In this document: piece by piece, positions 51,657 through 59,912 of the stretch
Position numbering within the stretch: position 1 is the stretch's first letter
How the letters are laid out: the number at the start of each line of letters is the position of its first letter
Translations under genes and position numbers: made by a program
Notes under the pieces: model-generated
Databases searched by the model: none
What the model was told of the DNA's origin: nothing
The model's input: the letters and a program-made list of their open reading frames with translations, nothing else
From: an uncultured Dehalococcoidia bacterium
GTDB taxonomy: Bacteria > Chloroflexota > Dehalococcoidia > Lucifugimonadales > UBA3495
DNA length: 64,000 nt
Direction: 5' to 3'
Assembly: GCA_958296445.1 (NCBI GenBank)
Contig: OY282565.1
Coordinates: 1,939,570-2,003,569, forward strand

Positions 51657-51839
51657 TGATGCCCGCTATTGTACACCAGAGGGGCGATAAAGGGAAATGT
51701 CCGCGATAGCAAGGGTTTGGCAACTTGTGTTATCGTTTGGATATGCCGTTTTGGGGCTGCGGCCAATGCCCGAGCCACGGGCGGGTGCGGCGGCGGGCCG
51801 GAGTGTATTCTGTTGGCAGTGATAATGAGGGGGTCGCCG

Positions 51840-52898
51840 ATGTATGAGATAAGGGTTGACGATGAAGCCGAAACCCCATGCCAGCAGTGCGGGAATCCGT
51901 TACGCGCCGTTATAGTCCGGCAGTCCGGGGCGGTTCCGGCGGATGTGCTGGAGTTTATCTTGTCCCGCTACCGGGACGAGTATTCTTACCAGTGGGATAG
52001 CGGCGACGGGTGGGCGCTGGCCGGGGAATGCCCGGCGGGGCATCCCGCAGTCATCAGTCATAGCGAGGGGCATAGCGAGGGGTATAGCGAGCTGTCCGAA
52101 ACGGCTCAAGAATTATCCCCGGAAACGGACAAGGAAGCTCTGGTGGCCCTTTATCATGCGACGCACGGCCCCAATTGGCGCTCCAGCGATAACTGGTTGA
52201 GCGATGCGCCTCTGGGCGAATGGTACGGCGTTTCTACCGGCGCCGACAGCCGCGTTACCGAGCTGTGGCTCCGCTATAACGGGCTGGACGGCGAGCTACC
52301 GGCGGAGTTGGGCAACCTTACCAGCCTGGAATTGCTGGACCTTAGGGAGAATCAGCTAATCGGCTCGATACCGGCGGAGTTGGGCAGTCTTGCCAGCCTG
52401 GAACTGCTGGACCTTAGCGACAATCAGTTAGTCGGCACGATACCGGCGGAGTTGGGCGGTCTTGCCAGCCTGAAGTTGCTGGATTTCAGCGAAAACCAGT
52501 TGCGGGGCGCGATACCGGCGGAGTCGGGCAATCTTGCCAGCCTGACGTCGCTGGACTTCGGCGAAAACCGGCTGGACGGCGAGATACCGCGGGAGTTGGG
52601 CCGCCTATCCAACCTTACATCGCTGATCCTCAACGGGAATCGGTTGAGCGGCGGGATACCGGCGGAGCTGGCAAGCCTCGCCAGCCTGAAATGGCTGCTG
52701 CTGGAAAGGAACGGGCTGGACGGCGGGATACCGGCGGAGCTGGGCAGCCTATCCAATCTGGAGTGGCTGCTGCTGGGCGGAAACCAGTTGAGCGGCTGTG
52801 TGCCAAGCGGCTTGCGCGACCGGCTGGAGTTCGGCTTGGAACCGGATGGGGAGTCGCTGGTTTCCGACTTGGGGGGGTTGGAGTTTTGCTCTGAGTAG
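51840..52898 (+). CDS. Plant-type leucine-rich repeat protein
   Basis: 352 residues from ATG 51840 (the longer in-frame upstream stretch looks non-coding). A short N-terminal region with CQQCGNPLRAV (zinc-ribbon-like CxxC) and SRYRDEYSYQW is followed by the LRR cap (TDKEALVALYHATHGPNWRS, NWLSDAPLGEWYGVSTGADS) and about seven 24-residue repeats of the IPAELGxLxxLxxLxLxxNxLxG plant type (about residues 150-325). No signal peptide was seen, so it may be cytoplasmic or secreted by another route. Probably a protein-interaction scaffold; partner unknown. Confidence 0.85.
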   Translation: MYEIRVDDEAETPCQQCGNPLRAVIVRQSGAVPADVLEFILSRYRDEYSYQWDSGDGWALAGECPAGHPAVISHSEGHSEGYSELSETAQELSPETDKEALVALYHATHGPNWRSSDNWLSDAPLGEWYGVSTGADSRVTELWLRYNGLDGELPAELGNLTSLELLDLRENQLIGSIPAELGSLASLELLDLSDNQLVGTIPAELGGLASLKLLDFSENQLRGAIPAESGNLASLTSLDFGENRLDGEIPRELGRLSNLTSLILNGNRLSGGIPAELASLASLKWLLLERNGLDGGIPAELGSLSNLEWLLLGGNQLSGCVPSGLRDRLEFGLEPDGESLVSDLGGLEFCSE

Positions 52899-53535
52899 GG
52901 GGGAATTTCGCAATTCCCCTTTGTGTTCTTGAGGTAAGCGCGGGGTGTCTTGGCGTGGGGGTGGGATTCTTCGCTTTGCTCAGAATGACAGGTATTTGCT
53001 CGGAATGACAGGTATTCTTGGGAGGGGGTTGGAGTTTTGCTCTGAGTAGGGATTCCGCCCTTTACGCTATTCCTGCTAGGGCGGGAATCCGTGGGGGGGA
53101 ATTGCGACATTCCCTTTTGGGGCCTTGAGCTAAATGCGGGGTGTCGTTGGCTTGGGGTTAGATTCTTCGCTTTGCTCAGAATGACAGGCACTCGCTCGGA
53201 ATGACAGACATTCTTGGGGGGCTTGGAGTTTTGCCCTGAGTAGGGATCCCGCCCTTTACGCCATTCTTGCTAGGGCGGGAATCCGTGGGGGGTTGCGAAA
53301 TTCCCTTTGTGGCCTTGAGGTAAGCGCGGGGTGTCGTTGGCGTGGGGTGAGATTCTTCGCTTTGCTCAGAATGACAGATGCTCGCTCAGAATGACAGGTA
53401 TTTGCTCAGAGTGGCAGGTATTTGCTTAGATTGGCAGGCATTTGCTCAGGGTGGCAGAATTTGCTCAGGGTGGCAGGCACTCGCTCAGAGTGGCAGACAT
53501 TTGCACATCTTTGGACGGGTTGGCGGAGGGGGAGG
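52899..53535 (+). repeat. R1 repeats and duplicated LRR gene end
   Basis: 637 bp without a gene. Three R1 copies (cores ATTCTTCGCTTTGCTCAGAA at 52966, 53162, 53352), each preceded by CGGGGTGTC...TTGGCGTGGGG-like sequence. GGAGTTTTGCTCTGAGTAGG, the LRR gene's last codons plus stop (52880), recurs at 53031 and 53225. A GGGATTCCGCCCTTTACGC ... GCGGGAATCC inverted repeat occurs twice (about 53048 and 53242). Confidence 0.8.
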
Positions 53536-54288
53536 TTAGGGGTGGGCGTTTAGGCCGCCGTCTATGTAGACTGGCTGGCCGGTGGAGTAGTCGCAGGATT
53601 GGGAGGATAGGTAGACTAGCAGGGGGCCTAAATCCTGGGGGGTTCCTTTGCGGCGGAGGGGGGTGTAGCGGACTAGCAGTTCCTCGCGCTGTTGTTCGAT
53701 GGGCTGGTTGGTGGAGTCGATCCAGCCGGTTCCTAGGGCGTTTACTCTTATGTTGTGGCGGCCCCACTCTACGGCTAGGGAGCGGGTTAGGGACAGTAGG
53801 GCGGCCTGGCTGGCGGCGAAGGCGGAGCCGTTTATCATTCCTCGCTCGGCCAGCTCCGATACGATGTTGACTACCCGGCCGTATTCCCGCGCGGCCATTC
53901 GCGGCAGGATTTGCTGGGACAGCAGGAACGGCATCTTGACGTTGCGGGTCTGCACTTCGTCCCAGGTCAGGGGCTTGATGTCGGGCAGGGGGGCCGCGTA
54001 CATACTGCGGGCGTCGTTTACCAGTATGTCCACCCGGTCGTGGGTGCGGTCGAATTCGGACAGGGCCCGGGCGGCGCTTATGTCGGAGCCGGGGTTGATT
54101 ACCGTGCCGGCGCTTCCGGCGGGGAGGGCTGACAGCACTGAATCCAGCAGCGGGCGGGTGCGGGCCACGGCAAAGACGGCGGCTCCGGCTTCGGCCAGCG
54201 CGGCGGCTAGGAACGGGGCTTCGCCGCCGCCCGATGTGGCGAATATGGCGACTTGGCCCGACAACTCGTATTCCGGCAGAATTGGCAT
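53536..54288 (-). CDS. Short-chain dehydrogenase-like protein, catalytic residues lost
   Basis: 250 residues from ATG 54288 (GGAG upstream). Overall SDR fold: GQVAIFATSGGGEAPFLAAA, ILVNDARSMYAAPL, EYGRVVNIVSELAERG, AFAASQAALLSLTRSLAVEW, NIRVNALGTGWIDS. But TGxxxGxG is ATSGGGEA, NNAG is NDAR, and the catalytic YxxxK is FAASQ. With Tyr and Lys both gone it cannot use the SDR mechanism; it may be a pseudoenzyme or bind a ligand. It follows an intact SDR 80 bp upstream. Confidence 0.85.
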   Translation of the reverse strand: MPILPEYELSGQVAIFATSGGGEAPFLAAALAEAGAAVFAVARTRPLLDSVLSALPAGSAGTVINPGSDISAARALSEFDRTHDRVDILVNDARSMYAAPLPDIKPLTWDEVQTRNVKMPFLLSQQILPRMAAREYGRVVNIVSELAERGMINGSAFAASQAALLSLTRSLAVEWGRHNIRVNALGTGWIDSTNQPIEQQREELLVRYTPLRRKGTPQDLGPLLVYLSSQSCDYSTGQPVYIDGGLNAHP

Positions 54289-54309
54289 TTTTCGCTCCGC
54301 AGGTTTCAA

Positions 54310-54356
54310 CCCGTTTTTAACGCAGAGTTCGCAGAGTTGACGCAGAGAACGCAGGG
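54310..54356. repeat. CGCAGAGTTCGCAGAG dispersed repeat
   Basis: TTAACGCAGAGTTCGCAGAG, then TTGACGCAGAGAACGCAGGG, filling the gap between the two SDR genes; compare 38751-38790. Confidence 0.5.
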
Positions 54357-54368
54357 TTGTCCGGGGGG

Positions 54369-55175
54369 TTACGGCTCTAGGGGCATTAGGGGGGCGTGGC
54401 CGGTGGGGGTTACTCCGCCGGCTAGGCCGCCGCCGTCGGCGATTATCATTTCGCCGGTCATATAGTCTGACGCGGCGGAGGACAGGTAGACGGCCAGGGG
54501 GCCGAAATCTTCGGGCTTGCCCAGCTTGCCGATGGGCAGGAAGTCGCCGGAGCGGGGCAGGCTGGAGGTGGTGGCGCCCATATCGCCCGTGGGGACGAAG
54601 CCGGGGACGATGCTGTTGGCGGTGATTCCGTGGCGGGCTAGGTTGAAAGACAGCACGCGGGTAAGCTGTATCATCCCGCCCTTGCTGCAACAGTACATAT
54701 AGATGTCGCGGCCGCCGCGCATTCCGAAGCCCGACGCTACGTTGATTATCTTGCCGTGGCCTTGCTCTACCATTGGCTGGGAAACGGCGCGGGAGCAGTA
54801 GAAGGCCCCGGACAGGTTCACGTCCATAATGCGGCGCCAGTCGTCGTCGGTGATTTCCCAGATGGGCTTGCGGACGTTGTCCTGCACGGCGCCGGCGTTG
54901 TTGATAAGCACGTCTATTTTGCCGAAACGGGCGATGGCGGCGTCCATCAGCCCTTGCACTTGGGCGGAGTCGGTGACGTCGGTAACTACGGCGATGGCTT
55001 GGCGGCCCAAGGATTCGACTTCGGCGGCGGCGGCTTCGATGGGGGCGGGGCGTCGGCCGGCGATGGCTAGGGTGGCCCCGGCGCGGGCCAGGGCCCGCAC
55101 CATTGCTAGGCCAAGCCCGGTGCCGCCCCCGGTTATTACTACGGTTCTGCCGTCAAGACTTAGCGATTCCAGCAT
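54369..55175 (-). CDS. SDR family oxidoreductase
   Basis: 268 residues. Complete classical SDR: TVVITGGGTGLGLAMVRALA (TGxxxGxG), DVLINNAGAV (NNAG), KIINVASGFG (Ser) and YCCSKGGMIQLTRVLSFNLA (Tyr-x3-Lys), ending ASDYMTGEMIIADGGGLAGG. NAD(P)-dependent oxidoreductase of the 3-ketoacyl-ACP reductase-like subgroup; substrate unknown. Intact partner of the degenerate paralogue. Confidence 0.93.
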   Translation of the reverse strand: MLESLSLDGRTVVITGGGTGLGLAMVRALARAGATLAIAGRRPAPIEAAAAEVESLGRQAIAVVTDVTDSAQVQGLMDAAIARFGKIDVLINNAGAVQDNVRKPIWEITDDDWRRIMDVNLSGAFYCSRAVSQPMVEQGHGKIINVASGFGMRGGRDIYMYCCSKGGMIQLTRVLSFNLARHGITANSIVPGFVPTGDMGATTSSLPRSGDFLPIGKLGKPEDFGPLAVYLSSAASDYMTGEMIIADGGGLAGGVTPTGHAPLMPLEP

Positions 55176-55194
55176 AATTCACCTTGTATAGTGG

Positions 55195-55214
55195 ATTCCC
55201 GCTTTCGCGGGAAT
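55195..55214. repeat. dRS3-like palindrome
   Basis: ATTCCCGCTTTCGCGGGAAT between the SDR gene and birA; same unit as the array at 19080. Confidence 0.85.
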
Positions 55215-55241
55215 GACGGGTTTAGCTTTGGTTTGCTCCGC

Positions 55242-56024
55242 CTAGGGGTTTGCGCCGCTTAGGGTAACGTCCCCGGCGGTCAGGGTGATGAGCTTTCCGT
55301 CGTCTAGGCGCAGCAAGAGATTGCCGGTTTCGTCTACGTCCTCGGCGAGTCCGGCACAGGGTTCGTTGCCGGAGATTGCCGTTACCCGCTGGCCGGTGGT
55401 TTCCAGCAGGCCGCGCCATTCGGGCAGGGGGGATGCGCCGCGGCTTAGGCGGATATAGAGGTCGTCCAGTTCCAGTAACAACTGCCGCAGCAGGGATTCC
55501 CGGTCGGTTTCGCGCCCGGCGGCGGCGTTGAGGCTGGTGGCGACGGCGGATATTTCGGCGGATTCGGAGGCGTCGAGGGAAACGTTTATCCCGATGCCGA
55601 GGACAGCATAACATACCGACTGGCCGACGATGGCGCTTTCGGCTAGGATGCCGGCGGTTTTTCGCCCGTCCAGCATCAGGTCGTTGGGCCATTTTATCTT
55701 GGGGGACAGGCCGGCGGTTTTGCGAACCGCGCGGGCGGCGGCTACTCCGCCGATGATGCTGATGAAAGGCAGTTGCGCCATTTCGGGCCGGAACAGCACG
55801 GAAAACAGCAGATTGCCCGGCTGGGAAACCCAACTGCGGCCCTGCCGCCCCCGGCCCGCCGACTGGCGTTCCGCGATGACCACGGCGCCCTCGTCCGCGC
55901 CGTCGTCCGCCAGCCGCGCCGCTTCGTCCATAGTGGACTTTAGGACGGGGTAGTAGAGTATGCGGCGGCCTACTATGTGGGTGTACAAGCCTTGCCGGAT
56001 GGCGGATGCTACTAGATTGGGCAT
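55242..56024 (-). CDS. birA: Biotin-[acetyl-CoA-carboxylase] ligase, monofunctional
   Basis: 260 residues from ATG 56024 (ATG 56039 lies in the adjoining R3 repeat). Class II biotin ligase: LKSTMDEAARLADDGADEGA, VIAERQSAGRGRQGRSWVSQ (biotinyl-AMP loop GRGRQGR), KIKWPNDLMLDGRKTAGILA, VLGIGINVSLD, and a C-terminal SH3-like domain ending DGKLITLTAGDVTLSG. No N-terminal HTH, so it attaches biotin to carboxylase carrier protein without repressor function. Confidence 0.93.
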   Translation of the reverse strand: MPNLVASAIRQGLYTHIVGRRILYYPVLKSTMDEAARLADDGADEGAVVIAERQSAGRGRQGRSWVSQPGNLLFSVLFRPEMAQLPFISIIGGVAAARAVRKTAGLSPKIKWPNDLMLDGRKTAGILAESAIVGQSVCYAVLGIGINVSLDASESAEISAVATSLNAAAGRETDRESLLRQLLLELDDLYIRLSRGASPLPEWRGLLETTGQRVTAISGNEPCAGLAEDVDETGNLLLRLDDGKLITLTAGDVTLSGANP

Positions 56025-56026
56025 AG

Positions 56027-56070
56027 GGGACGCCCCCACCCTAACCCTCCCCCGGTGGGGGAGGGGATTT
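56027..56070. repeat. R3 repeat upstream of birA
   Basis: GACGCCCCCACCCTAACCCT, CCCCCGGTGGGGGAGGGGAT, ending 3 bp from the birA start, so the leader of birA is repeat sequence. Confidence 0.75.
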
Positions 56071-56115
56071 TATGTTTTGCCGCCTATAGTTCCGCCGTTC
56101 CCGCGCAATTCCTGG

Positions 56116-56135
56116 ATTCCCGCTTTCGCGGGAAT
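56116..56135. repeat. dRS3-like palindrome
   Basis: ATTCCCGCTTTCGCGGGAAT followed by two GGCGGGAATGACGGGGTT-like units, between birA and glyS. Confidence 0.85.
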
Positions 56136-56175
56136 GACGGGGTTGGCGGGAATGACGGGGTTGGCCGGGGTTGGG

Positions 56176-57552
56176 CTACCAGCCGTGTTCCAGCTTGTCG
56201 CGGAGGATGTCTGCGGCTTTAGCTATGGGAACCCGGGCCTGGTGCATAGTGTCGCGGTCGCGGATGGTTATTTGGCGGTCGTCTAGGGTGTCGAAATCTA
56301 CGGTTACGCAGTAGGGGGTGCCGATTTCGTCTTGTCGGCGGTAGCGGCGGCCGATGCTTTGGGCGTCGTCGAACTGGACGGCGAAATGGGGGCGGAGTAT
56401 GTCGTGAACCCGGCGGGCGGCGGGAATTAGGCGCTGGTTGCGGCTCAGGGGCAACACCGCGACGGTCACCGGGGCCAGTCGGCGGTGGATGCGGGATACC
56501 ACGCGCACGGTGTTGCCGTCCGGCTCTTCGTCGTAGGCGTCCAGCCAGAAGGCTAGGGTGGCGCGGTCAACGCCGCCGGACGGCTCGATGACGTAGGGGT
56601 AATAGCGTTCCGCGGGGGTTACGCTGTCGTCGAAATAGCTGAGGTCTTCGCCGCTGAACTCGGCGTGCTGCTTCAGGTCGAAGTCGGTGCGGTTGGCTAT
56701 GCCTTCCAGCTCGGCCCAGCCCCAAGGGAAGCGGTATTCGATGTCGTAGCAGTCTTTGGCGTAGTGGGCCAGCTCGTCGGGGCCGTGTTGGCGCAGGCGC
56801 AGGTTTTCGGGGCGGATGCCCAGCCCGACGTACCATTGGAAGCGGTCGTTGAGCCAGCGGTCGAGCCATTCGGCATCCTCGCCGGGTTTGACAAAGAACT
56901 CGACTTCCATCTGCTCGAACTCGCGGGTGCGGAAGGTGAAATTGCCGGGGGTGATTTCGTTGCGGAAGGATTTGCCGATCTGCCCGATGCCGAAGGGCAG
57001 CTTCTTGCGGGTGGAGTTCACCACGTTGACGAAGTTGACGAAAATGCCTTGGGCGGTTTCGGGGCGCAGCCAGACTTCGTGGGCGGTGTCCTCAACCGGC
57101 CCCATAAAGGTGCGGAACATCAGGTTGAAGCGGCGCGGTTCGGTGAGTTGGCCGCCGCAGTCGGGGCAGCGCAGGGCGCGGGCGGCGGCGGCGGCGTCGG
57201 GGGCCGCCGGGTCAACGCCTTGGGCTTCCAGCAGGTGGTCTTGCCGGAAACGCTGGTTGCACTCGCGGCATTCCACCAGAGGGTCGCTGAAATTCGCCAC
57301 GTGGCCGCTGGCTTCCCAGGCCCGGGGGTGCATGAGGATGGCCGCGTCCAGCCCCACCATATCGTCGCGCTCCGAAATCACCGACCGCCACCACGCTTCC
57401 TTGACGTTGCGCTTCAGCTCCACGCCTAGGGGGCCGTAGTCCCAGGTGGAGCCGAGGCCGCCGTAGATTTCGCTGCTCTGGAACACGAAACCGCGGCGTT
57501 TGGACAGGGAAAGAATTTTGTCCATATCGGCGTAGGGCAAAAAGCGGGGCAA
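56176..57552 (-). CDS. glyS: Glycyl-tRNA synthetase, dimeric type
   Basis: 458 residues, TTG 57552 with AGGAGG six bases upstream. Class IIa GlyRS: DMDKILSLSKRRGFVFQSSE, GGLGSTWDYGPLGVELKRNV, a Cys4 zinc insertion (VECRECNQRF and CPDCGGQL), NLMFRTFMGP, RPETAQGIFVNF, FRNEITPGNFTFRTREFEQM (motif 2), GVDRATLAFWLDAY, and the C-terminal anticodon-binding domain. Charges tRNA-Gly; the single-chain alpha2 type rather than alpha2beta2. Confidence 0.95.
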   Translation of the reverse strand: MPRFLPYADMDKILSLSKRRGFVFQSSEIYGGLGSTWDYGPLGVELKRNVKEAWWRSVISERDDMVGLDAAILMHPRAWEASGHVANFSDPLVECRECNQRFRQDHLLEAQGVDPAAPDAAAAARALRCPDCGGQLTEPRRFNLMFRTFMGPVEDTAHEVWLRPETAQGIFVNFVNVVNSTRKKLPFGIGQIGKSFRNEITPGNFTFRTREFEQMEVEFFVKPGEDAEWLDRWLNDRFQWYVGLGIRPENLRLRQHGPDELAHYAKDCYDIEYRFPWGWAELEGIANRTDFDLKQHAEFSGEDLSYFDDSVTPAERYYPYVIEPSGGVDRATLAFWLDAYDEEPDGNTVRVVSRIHRRLAPVTVAVLPLSRNQRLIPAARRVHDILRPHFAVQFDDAQSIGRRYRRQDEIGTPYCVTVDFDTLDDRQITIRDRDTMHQARVPIAKAADILRDKLEHGW

Positions 57553-57692
57553 GGGGCGCCTCCTGAGCGTGGGGATAAAGGACTGCCATTCAGGTTAGCA
57601 AGACGGCGGGAATCGCGCAATCGGTTTGACGCCGGTTAATGGGATGGGTGCGCTCTATTATGTATAATAATCCGGGTACTGGAGGGGTCAAA

Positions 57693-59834
57693 ATGGCGAA
57701 ACACCGCGCATTCATGCCCTTGCTCATTGCGGCGGCCCTGCTGGTGGCGGCGGCGGCATTCTACGGCGTCGCCAGTTCGCAGACGGCCAACGGGCGGTAT
57801 GACACCGACGGCGACGGGCTGATTGAGGTTTCCAATCTGGAGCAGTTGTACGCCATCCGCTACGACCTGGACGGGGACGGCAGGGCTGACGAAGCCGCCG
57901 CCGCTTACGCCGCCGCCTTTCCGGGAACGGTCTGCGGCAGCGGATGCGGCGGCTACGAACTGGCCCGCCCGCTGGACTTCGACCGCGCCGACAGCTACGC
58001 ATCGGGCGCGGTGAACGCCAAGTGGACGGCGGGCAGCGGGTGGCTGCCCATTGGCGTCCGCGATTATCCTAGGTTCCGCGCTATTTTCGACGGCAACGGG
58101 CATACCATCTCCAACCTGTACATCAACCGCACCGGCGAGTTTGACGACCCCGGCGCAGTCGGACTTTTCGGTTATACCGACTACGGGAGCACTATCCGCG
58201 ATATAGGGATGGTCGACGTCGATGTGACGGGCGACAGCTTTGTGGGCGGGTTGGCAGGGGACAATCACAGCAACATCAGCGGCAGCTACGCCACCGGCAA
58301 CGTGTCGGGAGACATCGGGACCGTGACAGGCGGGCTGGTCGGGGTAAATCGCGACGGCAACATCAGCGCCAGCTACGCCACCGGCAACGTGTCGGGACGG
58401 GGCCAAGCAGGCGGGCTGGTCGGGTGGAATATCGGCAACATCAGCGCCAGCTACGCCAGCAGCAACGTGCCGGGACAATTCGAAGCAGGCGGGCTGGTCG
58501 GGTGGAATAGTGGCGCAATCACCGCCAGCTACGCCACCGGCAACGTGTCAGGCGTTACCGGAGCAGGCGGGCTGGTAGGGAAAAATAGCGGCGCAATCAG
58601 CGCCAGCTACGCCACCGGCAACGTGTCGGGAGACCTCGAAAGAGACCAGGGCGTGTCGAACATCGGAGCAGGCGGCGGACTGGTAGGGTTTAATGACGGC
58701 GTAATCATCGCCAGCTACGCCACCGGCAACGTGTCGGGCCGCGATAACTTGTACGACGATAACTACGCGGGCGGGCTGGTAGGGCGAAATAGCGGCGCAA
58801 TCAGCGCCAGCTACGCCACCGGCAACGTGTCGGACGGCAATAACTTGCACGGCGATAACTACACGGGCGGGCTGGCAGGGTCTAATGGCGGCACAATCAG
58901 AGCCAGCTATTGGGACACCCAAACATCCGGCCTGACCGTCGGGGTCGGGGAGGGCAACTCCAGCGGGGTTGAAGGCAAGACCACTGCCGAGTTACGGGCG
59001 CCGACTGGCTACACCGGCATATACGCCGAATGGAGCATTGACCTGGACAACGCCGACGGGGATTTTGACCTGGCGACCGGGGGCGAAGATCTTTGGGACT
59101 TTGGCCGGTCGAACCAGTATCCGGTGCTGAGGGCTGATTTGGATGGCGATGGCGGCGCGTCTTGGTGGGAGTTCGGGCGGCAAATCGGAAACCGCCCGAC
59201 GCCTACACCCACGCCCCGGCCTACCAGCACACCCACGCCTACGCCTACGCCAACTCTCACGCCTACGCCCCGGCCTACTAACACGCCGACGCCCACGCCC
59301 ACGCCCACAGCGACGCCGATGCCAACACCGACGCCTACACCCCGGCCTACTAACACGCCAACGCCCACCCCTACGCCAACGGCGACGCCGATGCCAACTC
59401 TCACGCCAACACCCCGGCCTACCAACACGCCAACGCCTACACCTACGCCAACAGTGACGCCTACACCTACTCCCCGGCCTACTAACACGCCGACGCCTAC
59501 GCCAACAGCAACACCGACGCCTACGCCCCGGCCTACTAACACGCCAATGCCGACGGCTACACTGACGCCGACGCCGGTTCCGACGGTGACACCGACACGG
59601 GCGCCCGCGCCGGAGTCCTCACCGGCGGCGATGCCGACGCCCACCCCGGCGGCGGTGGCGGCTGTGCCTGCGACGGGCGAACCGCCGAACACGCCTGCGG
59701 GGGAGTCCGGCGGCGGGTGCGGTGCGCCGGAGGGCGGCGTTCCGGCGGGGGCGGCAGCGGGCAGTCTGTTGCTGTTGCTGGCCCCGCTGGCGATGATTGG
59801 CGGGCTCAGGTGGCGGGGGCGGCGCAAGGGGTGA
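57693..59834 (+). CDS. GLUG-repeat surface protein 1
   Basis: 713 residues, ATG 57693 behind GGAGGGG. N-terminal signal anchor ([20 protein letters not shown]), [20 protein letters not shown], then eight GLUG-type repeats of about 24-38 residues ([23 protein letters not shown] pattern), a closing YWDTQTSG unit, a long Thr-Pro linker ([14 protein letters not shown], about residues 505-640) and a C-terminal tail [18 protein letters not shown] then [19 protein letters not shown] and RRKG: Cys-Gly motif, membrane helix and basic end, like a CTERM sorting signal. Probably displayed outside the cell on a stalk, possibly an adhesin. Tandem duplicate follows. Confidence 0.88.
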   Translation: MAKHRAFMPLLIAAALLVAAAAFYGVASSQTANGRYDTDGDGLIEVSNLEQLYAIRYDLDGDGRADEAAAAYAAAFPGTVCGSGCGGYELARPLDFDRADSYASGAVNAKWTAGSGWLPIGVRDYPRFRAIFDGNGHTISNLYINRTGEFDDPGAVGLFGYTDYGSTIRDIGMVDVDVTGDSFVGGLAGDNHSNISGSYATGNVSGDIGTVTGGLVGVNRDGNISASYATGNVSGRGQAGGLVGWNIGNISASYASSNVPGQFEAGGLVGWNSGAITASYATGNVSGVTGAGGLVGKNSGAISASYATGNVSGDLERDQGVSNIGAGGGLVGFNDGVIIASYATGNVSGRDNLYDDNYAGGLVGRNSGAISASYATGNVSDGNNLHGDNYTGGLAGSNGGTIRASYWDTQTSGLTVGVGEGNSSGVEGKTTAELRAPTGYTGIYAEWSIDLDNADGDFDLATGGEDLWDFGRSNQYPVLRADLDGDGGASWWEFGRQIGNRPTPTPTPRPTSTPTPTPTPTLTPTPRPTNTPTPTPTPTATPMPTPTPTPRPTNTPTPTPTPTATPMPTLTPTPRPTNTPTPTPTPTVTPTPTPRPTNTPTPTPTATPTPTPRPTNTPMPTATLTPTPVPTVTPTRAPAPESSPAAMPTPTPAAVAAVPATGEPPNTPAGESGGGCGAPEGGVPAGAAAGSLLLLLAPLAMIGGLRWRGRRKG

Positions 59835-59912
59835 TGGCGTTACTAATTCGGGTATGCTAATCCGGTTTCCAAAGGCATTGGGCGGCCCGGAACAGTGGCC
59901 GGAGGGGTCAAA

